DNA from: Caviibacterium pharyngocola
GTDB lineage: Bacteria > Pseudomonadota > Gammaproteobacteria > Enterobacterales > Pasteurellaceae
Direction: 5' to 3'
Assembly (NCBI RefSeq): GCF_002795405.1
Contig: NZ_PHGZ01000005.1
Location: 1-40,330 of the forward strand
Length of the DNA stretch: 40,330 bases
Below the pieces are notes generated by a model, which searched no databases, was not told the origin of the DNA, and worked only from the letters and a program-made list of their open reading frames with translations. The first letter of the stretch is position 1. Every line of letters starts with the position of its first letter. Shown in pieces: positions 37,201 to 40,330 of the stretch. Both the position numbers and the translations under genes were made by a program.

Positions 37201-39150
37201 AATCGTGCTATCCAACTGTGTTGTTGTTTGAGTTTGAACAGGAGATAATTCACCACGCCATTGCTCTGCATTATGATTAGATGGATAAGGCTGTGCAATT
37301 TGTTCTGCGGTAGCTCCACCTTGTTTTTTAATAGGTAAATAAGCACCATTTAAAAATGCCACATTTTGAGCTGATAAAGCTTCTACTGCACTGTCTTGTG
37401 CTTGCTTTAAATAGTTATAAATAACATCGTTTTGTTTGTTATGCTCACATACACTTTCAGGCAGATGTTGATTTTTTTGTGTAAATTCCTGCTCATATTT
37501 AATCAACATTTCATTTGCACTTTGATGTTGGCGAATCACATCTTGTTGCGTTTCGTCAAATGTGGGTTGTGCTACATTGACATCAACATTACCGTAATTT
37601 CTCACCGTATCGCTAGAAAGTGCGGTCGATTCTTGTTGAGTTTCTTCTTGTTGCTCCTCCGTTGCCTGCACATTACCTTGGCTGTCTACCGTATAATCCG
37701 CTTGCTGTTGGGGTTGTTGTGCTTCTTCTTGTTGTTCTGTTGCTTCCGTCATTTCTGCCAGTATTTTTGCCTGTAATTCAATATCTGACAAATGGGCATT
37801 CACGGGATTGTTACGTTGGCGTTGATATTCTTGATTAAATTGGCGTAAATTCACTTGGCTATTTGCCCGTGCCATTTCTTCAATATCCGCTTGGTTATGT
37901 TGATTTAAGTCACGATTCATTCGTGCCTGATCAACGCCTGCAATCGCACCGCCTGCCGCACCAAATAATAAGCCTGCTGCAGCCGCTTCACCTAAGTCAT
38001 CTGTGATGGATTTCGTGCTATCTACATCACGAATGGCTTTATTTGCCATTGCGGTTTGAAATACTTCGTCCACGGGTTCAGTAATGGCTTCGGATAAGAA
38101 TTTGCCTGTTGCCGAACTTGCTACACCACGCCCTGCTTGACCCAATCGCCCTAAACCACCTAACGCATTTAAAGCGGCACTGCTTACCCCTGTGGCTAAC
38201 ACTTCGCCGCCGTGTTCTTTTAAGCTGCTGGCAAGTGCTGTTCTAGCTTGATGTTTGCCCATTCCTTGTGCTAATAAGGCTTGATATTGTGGGGCTTGGG
38301 ATAATTGCTCTTCTGGCATTGCCATAATATAGTCAAAAATATCATTACGAGCCGCTCCCGCACCTTGCACGCCACCCACCATAAAAGGTAGAGTCAAACT
38401 TGCCCCGCCTGTAAAAGGAGCAGCAGCTGTACCTGCAACGGCACTGGCGATAGTAGGTAAGGCACTTTCGGCAAATTGCCCCAGTGCTTCAATTGGGTTA
38501 TCCCACGCATTTTCTAAAAATTGCGTAAACCCTGTTTCACCATTGGCTTTTGCTTGTGCACTTGCTTCTGCCATTTTTAAGGCACGGAGTTTTGCTTCAT
38601 CAGAACGCCAGCTTTCCACCTCTTTTGTGGCATTGGTAAACCATTGGCGAGCCTCACTTTCAGGCGAAATCAACCCTGTAGCTTGTTCACCAAATTTCGT
38701 TAAGGCACTAGGTACATAACTTAAAAAATCGCCTGCACGAGCAAAAAAGCCCGCTTCTTCATCGGCACGTTTAAAGGGATCGGCAACGGCAGAAAACGCT
38801 GCTTTAATTTCGGCTAAGGTTTCATCGGTTACTTTGCCTTTGTAACGGTCAAAGTCAGCTAACGTGGCATTATAATTATAATGCTGCTGTTCAATCGGCA
38901 CATTTTGATTTTGTGCCACAAACTGCCTACCTAACTCTGTGGCATATTGCATTTGTTGGTCGTGCAATGCCGCTTGGTCTTTTTCGCTTAATCCTTTTGC
39001 TTGAGCTTTTATTTCGGCTTTGCGTTGTGCCTCTTGCTGCTCCATTAGTTGTTGGGTGAATGGGTCGTAAGTTGGGCTTGCGTATAATTTTTGTAGGTCT
39101 TTTGCTTGTACCTTAACAACATCTAAATAAGGCTGAAACGGATTTGACAT
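31183..39150 (-). CDS. Giant polyvalent protein (nuclease, zincin and LPD domains), prophage
   Basis: 2,655 aa, with TTGGAGAATCAG before the ATG. In order: helical N-terminus; hydrophobic Gly/Ala segment (about 230-265); Gln/Glu-rich linker (about 463-510); PBECR-type nuclease-like domain (about 770-885: GVGWIDFIWGTEG, GGKGISHIIEAR, NAWLLTGF); zincin with H1007-E-L-A-H1011 and downstream Glu (EEALVELYAAL); second zincin, LPD23-like, H1307-E-I-Q-H1311; LPD3-like domain (about 1485-1655); long LPD38-like region (about 1730 to end) with one likely membrane segment (about 2343-2362). Known family: polyvalent proteins of phages are packaged and ejected with DNA into the host cell. Four uptake signals lie inside. 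Domain names are from pattern recognition, without a profile run. Confidence 0.9.
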   Translation of the reverse strand: MSNPFQPYLDVVKVQAKDLQKLYASPTYDPFTQQLMEQQEAQRKAEIKAQAKGLSEKDQAALHDQQMQYATELGRQFVAQNQNVPIEQQHYNYNATLADFDRYKGKVTDETLAEIKAAFSAVADPFKRADEEAGFFARAGDFLSYVPSALTKFGEQATGLISPESEARQWFTNATKEVESWRSDEAKLRALKMAEASAQAKANGETGFTQFLENAWDNPIEALGQFAESALPTIASAVAGTAAAPFTGGASLTLPFMVGGVQGAGAARNDIFDYIMAMPEEQLSQAPQYQALLAQGMGKHQARTALASSLKEHGGEVLATGVSSAALNALGGLGRLGQAGRGVASSATGKFLSEAITEPVDEVFQTAMANKAIRDVDSTKSITDDLGEAAAAGLLFGAAGGAIAGVDQARMNRDLNQHNQADIEEMARANSQVNLRQFNQEYQRQRNNPVNAHLSDIELQAKILAEMTEATEQQEEAQQPQQQADYTVDSQGNVQATEEQQEETQQESTALSSDTVRNYGNVDVNVAQPTFDETQQDVIRQHQSANEMLIKYEQEFTQKNQHLPESVCEHNKQNDVIYNYLKQAQDSAVEALSAQNVAFLNGAYLPIKKQGGATAEQIAQPYPSNHNAEQWRGELSPVQTQTTTQLDSTIRQPHQPKTVANEQWQAVQQYQQDLADFHQIRNEASARFKQSKDPKEFETETYQNALQKALNAQQKMKALGVPVHKSIQLTENVERQKNYRFDVNNMRFSRMPIRSSEENIARGSQAMEQAIQGHKDVENAMFRDGVGWIDFIWGTEGTVKASGKTKGGKGISHIIEARMRKDNLSYDEAVAFLTEEVPNIIANGRIERDYEVSGTRAIAIIRNDGSEVHLIKKGNDNAWLLTGFKPKESQQMNQSGGATSSDLRSSSPIRSRTEEGAVGINNVNPTAQNVNDDITQIRALLEQHLGKEFADKIEISQTQGFPENAEKLRSSGAEGFYLNGKIHLFADNLTETRNLSRNERIVWVAWHELAHRGFDVKDKETFYNILRLAATNNFVRGIANRIVREYRSSGDTITAKVAMEEALVELYAALETGNLQEIADRYGIELTGEMQRAFNGTPNLLDRIMRALRAMFSRVLKKRLTNSEAGELLRSLKSDMAAEVKSAVENSQEQTGSAESYIRYSFAGEKAKTADHSLLEQAKADIAKGVNPEIVRQETGWFRGVDGKWRFEISDNEVSFKKTFDKNANFSDIFEAARNEKSSDDIRVKDILNAPKLFEAYPDIADINVELDLGDFPNMENSEGFYVHANQPHIFIKPHLTPEQARGTLLHEIQHHTQGSEGFANGSNPSEFNWITRELTPEEQAEISSLKETQEEILNSDPQLVGLVSQYRQEVKKLREKYRSQHIDDIPTAEKTQYETLMNQIASLNENGEIFVELEGIISSIGRDSPDSQYMRMAGEVEARNVQERMDMTAEQRRQISPESTEDVARDSQIVSQQDGMTYSLNENQSAVGIGKNTNILYSHKGKVNRPKSESLEKLRKAETIRISGKDIEPSTDLKQYKRNALNYGKALRGTYVNKDTGQEIELGYKAVKEVLQHDYKDPDHLQSIAAIPQIIEQAIYIDTIPNEDKTKRPDIESYDYYLAGLNIGGDEYTVRAAVATLKDGSRYYDHKLSEIEKGDLLSLPSRITNPVGESSSPLSEIDDKRLLQILQDKSAVEIKENSAISDKARFSRSQSALNRTKDINRIREKSLFEKVRTTNYNTAHNAVKESALNWAAKLDEWFADSLRPVSDWLAKISLTDYQQLRIKNAMYTAKSRKAAKGSEFDVKYLNPLRKNLAELAKKHKVTIEGAKRFVEQWASARYAIIKNQDLLAKDELAMQQAKDVLENEKASGNAESIEIVQKAYDEASAKYNGRKQDIERTEFERDEQGHLIKPMNVGTAGGWSNAEAKAIMKNVEKVFSVSELENTLKPLYGLLQEKLEMDFSSGRISYEMYQEFKKNPLYVPLTGDPNAEFDLNEDNFIGGTGSNAMNIAKDKAMQGRTVSEAEGAIDASWKALGKSITNWAWADFKNEIDSALMEKAAQFEALGVAPEIAMQNAQKMLRIEKARKQGLTRSSDDVLIHKIGGVDYEYRLPQSVITALRQDNVETANSFLKVISKPTGWYARGVTQWNIAFAPLNMFRDMWEKSEFLRTRTLYDKNGNKLKNMDKIARQALKYAIDKESWNATRREAFGQKALSDVQKDLQELQKLGGISTYGTYLARTEQDLLKEIAKEHGWLSKRLGLAGKALASYNQMFDNLSSLAVYRALLDAGMEKSQAAAAVLDLTNFNKTGSKMRGIKTLYMFSQPTVMGAANLIKQLSTKTGQKRFAAYLVSGLVLYAMVRAMGDDDEGGNTIDQLGDITRYIPIPTGGGDYIKIPVGFGMPQMAWNFAVNMFRSGNGDISITDAAVNMAAHSMKTFAPVSPSEISAAKFPMEKLALTFTPSVLQPIMQNALNRNAFGSQITPGFIQKDKTKAEQAKSTTAQFWKETALWLNDNLGIDMHPEQIKNLVDGYGSMAGSLKEGLTIFVENPNREQLGRNTRTPFINQIYGTGNDFAIQSRYYEASEEAAQIAAQYASRVERGEVGDWLTTERRRAIAFHEADKSYMANVRKEKAALTRKLTKGLISQQAYEAGIKNTTRK

Positions 39151-39173
39151 TCTGATTCTCCAATTTTTAGCAA

Positions 39174-39209
39174 TAAAAAAACCGTCTGTAACTTTCGCTA
39201 CAAACGGTT
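39174..39209 (-). terminator. Terminator between the 346-aa gene and the giant gene
   Basis: On the minus strand AACCGTTTGTA / TACAGACGGTT stem followed by TTTTTTATT. The giant gene starts 24 bases further, so late transcription must read through or antiterminate here. An uptake signal lies beside it (39219-39227). Confidence 0.85.
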
Positions 39210-39228
39210 CGATTTCTTACCGCACTTT

Positions 39229-40269
39229 TTAGCGGGGGATAATACCAGCAGGGCGAGCTGTCACTGTTGGGAATATCAAATCCCACGTGAGCGGCGTGCC
39301 TTGTTTTTGTCCTTGAACATAACCGTATGGTGTGCCACCGCCTATTCCTGTAGCATAAGGTGTTGGAATATAGCCTGATTTCGCATTGACTGGCACAACA
39401 GGCGTTGTCGCTGGTGTCACAGGTATCGTTGACGTATTTGAATTTATGGCAGGAAATGCGGTTTTCATTGTTTTATCTAAGGTGCCATATACGTTGTAAA
39501 GCTGCTGCTGTGGTGTTAAAAACTTATTCAAGGCAGCAGGCAATGCCATTACCTGTTCTGGTGAAAGCTGGCTTAAATCATATTGCGAACTGGCTAAACC
39601 TTGATTTTTCGCAAAGATAGGTAAAACTTGCTGAATATAAGCTTTCGCATTTGGATTATGCATTTCCCACATTGCTAGATTTTGACGGTATTTTGCTTCG
39701 TTAAACGCCCCTCTGGTTGTTTGCCCTGTAATGGGGTCGTAATTCGTATCATACGAATTATCAATAATCGCTTGATGGCGTTGGGCAAAATCAGCTTGCT
39801 CTGCTTGATGACGCTGTGTGTTTATTTCATTTAAGGCTTGATAACGCCCCCAAGCTTGGGCTTTTTGGTTATCAGATAAGGTTGAATTCATAATCGCTTG
39901 TTGCATTTCGGTTGGGTTTTTACCAATATTTTCTGCGATGAAGTTATCAAGGGCTTTGCTATCTTCATCAGTTGCTTTTAGTTTGTCAAACTCATAGTGC
40001 GATTTTACTTGAGCAAAGTCGCCTGTTTTCATTCGATTGTTATAATCCCAATTTTGCCACGCTACACGATTATCAGATGTTGCCATATTCTCTTGATGTT
40101 TAAGGGCGTTTACACCACGAGTAATTCGATTATTTTCAAGTGTGACATAATTATTACTGGCAGTATTAAAGGCATTGGCAATATCAAAGGCGGTTTTCCA
40201 CGCATTTTGATCGAACTCTGTTGGCTGATTGTATATTGCCATTGCTTTACCAATATCTAAAATTGACAT
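39229..40269 (-). CDS. Prophage protein, probable ejection/virion component
   Basis: 346 aa with a strong RBS (TAAGGAGGTAAACA). Asn/Gln-rich and helical for the first 260 residues (SEGMENT such as NMATSDNRVAWQNWDYNNRM), then a Pro/Thr/Val-rich tail (TIPVTPATTPVVPVNAKSGY) and Gly/Tyr-rich end. No family recognised. Its place directly upstream of the giant polyvalent gene is where podoviruses carry internal or ejection proteins, so it is a probable virion protein by context. It is complete in the window; only 61 bases of upstream sequence remain. Confidence 0.8.
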   Translation of the reverse strand: MSILDIGKAMAIYNQPTEFDQNAWKTAFDIANAFNTASNNYVTLENNRITRGVNALKHQENMATSDNRVAWQNWDYNNRMKTGDFAQVKSHYEFDKLKATDEDSKALDNFIAENIGKNPTEMQQAIMNSTLSDNQKAQAWGRYQALNEINTQRHQAEQADFAQRHQAIIDNSYDTNYDPITGQTTRGAFNEAKYRQNLAMWEMHNPNAKAYIQQVLPIFAKNQGLASSQYDLSQLSPEQVMALPAALNKFLTPQQQLYNVYGTLDKTMKTAFPAINSNTSTIPVTPATTPVVPVNAKSGYIPTPYATGIGGGTPYGYVQGQKQGTPLTWDLIFPTVTARPAGIIPR

Positions 40270-40330
40270 TGTTTACCTCCTTAAACGGTTTTATCGTAAA
40301 TGCTTTTAATTAGGGGCTGTATTAGATTAG

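Larger units (their letters stand above)
27930..40330. mobile_element. Prophage, left part (attachment site to window edge)
   Basis: It starts at the tRNA-Ser fragment. The attachment core lies within 27930-27990, although its outer limit needs the other end. Everything to the right is leftward-transcribed phage-type sequence: two likely ejection or virion proteins of 346 and about 2,655 aa, an inserted regulator gene, and four small genes with strong RBSs. The giant LPD38-type polyvalent protein points to a podovirus-like particle. Integrase, repressor, replication, terminase, portal and capsid genes are not in the window and should lie beyond 40330. Confidence 0.85.

Noticed and set aside
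37432-37838. Plus-strand ORFs opposite the Gln-rich linker of the giant gene
   Set aside because: They are mirror frames of low-complexity CAG/CAA-rich coding sequence with Leu-rich translation and no RBS.

Overview
The host is a member of the Pasteurellaceae. The 9-base Haemophilus-type DNA uptake signal (AAGTGCGGT or its complement) occurs about 25 times at host-like spacing. The gene set also fits: pstSCAB-phoBR without phoU, a CdaR/GntP-family permease/glycerate kinase cluster, and ruvCAB, yebC, nudB, aspS, cmoA, gloA, rnt. I cannot name the species. The window is chromosome up to about 27.93 kb. From there to the right edge it is the left part of a prophage inserted in a serine tRNA gene.

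Left chromosome (1-12.6 kb). The window opens inside a trimeric autotransporter adhesin (head repeats, neck, membrane anchor), followed by a DUF2827 putative glycosyltransferase and sfsA. Between sfsA and phoR lies what looks like a Fur-controlled small RNA: a good sigma-70 promoter overlapped by a Fur-like half-site, about 45 nt with no ORF, then a strong terminator. The phosphate regulon pstSCAB-phoBR reads leftward from a Pho box in front of pstS. tyrS, scrK (fructokinase) and scrB (sucrose-6-phosphate hydrolase) read rightward.

Middle chromosome (12.6-27.9 kb). This part holds rpsO, the cdaR/permease/glycerate kinase module, the Holliday junction genes ruvC-ruvA-ruvB with a LexA box in front of ruvA, a lipoprotein, yebC-nudB, a broken REP-associated transposase (RAYT) with two copies of its own REP palindrome, aspS, cmoA, gloA, rnt, a Na+/H+ antiporter-family transporter and priC.

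Prophage (27.93 kb to the end). A 3' fragment of tRNA-Ser(UGA), from the anticodon stem to CCA, marks the attachment junction. The visible phage genes all read leftward: a 346-aa putative virion protein, a giant 'polyvalent' protein of about 2,655 aa (PBECR-like nuclease region, two HExxH zincin regions, LPD3-like region, LPD38-like C-terminus), a self-contained HTH + GHKL ATPase + DUF4325 gene, and four small putative virion genes. The reading frame of the giant gene seems to continue in the -1 frame past its stop, at an A6 slippery run. No integrase, repressor, terminase or capsid gene is visible, so the rest of the prophage and its other attachment site lie to the right.
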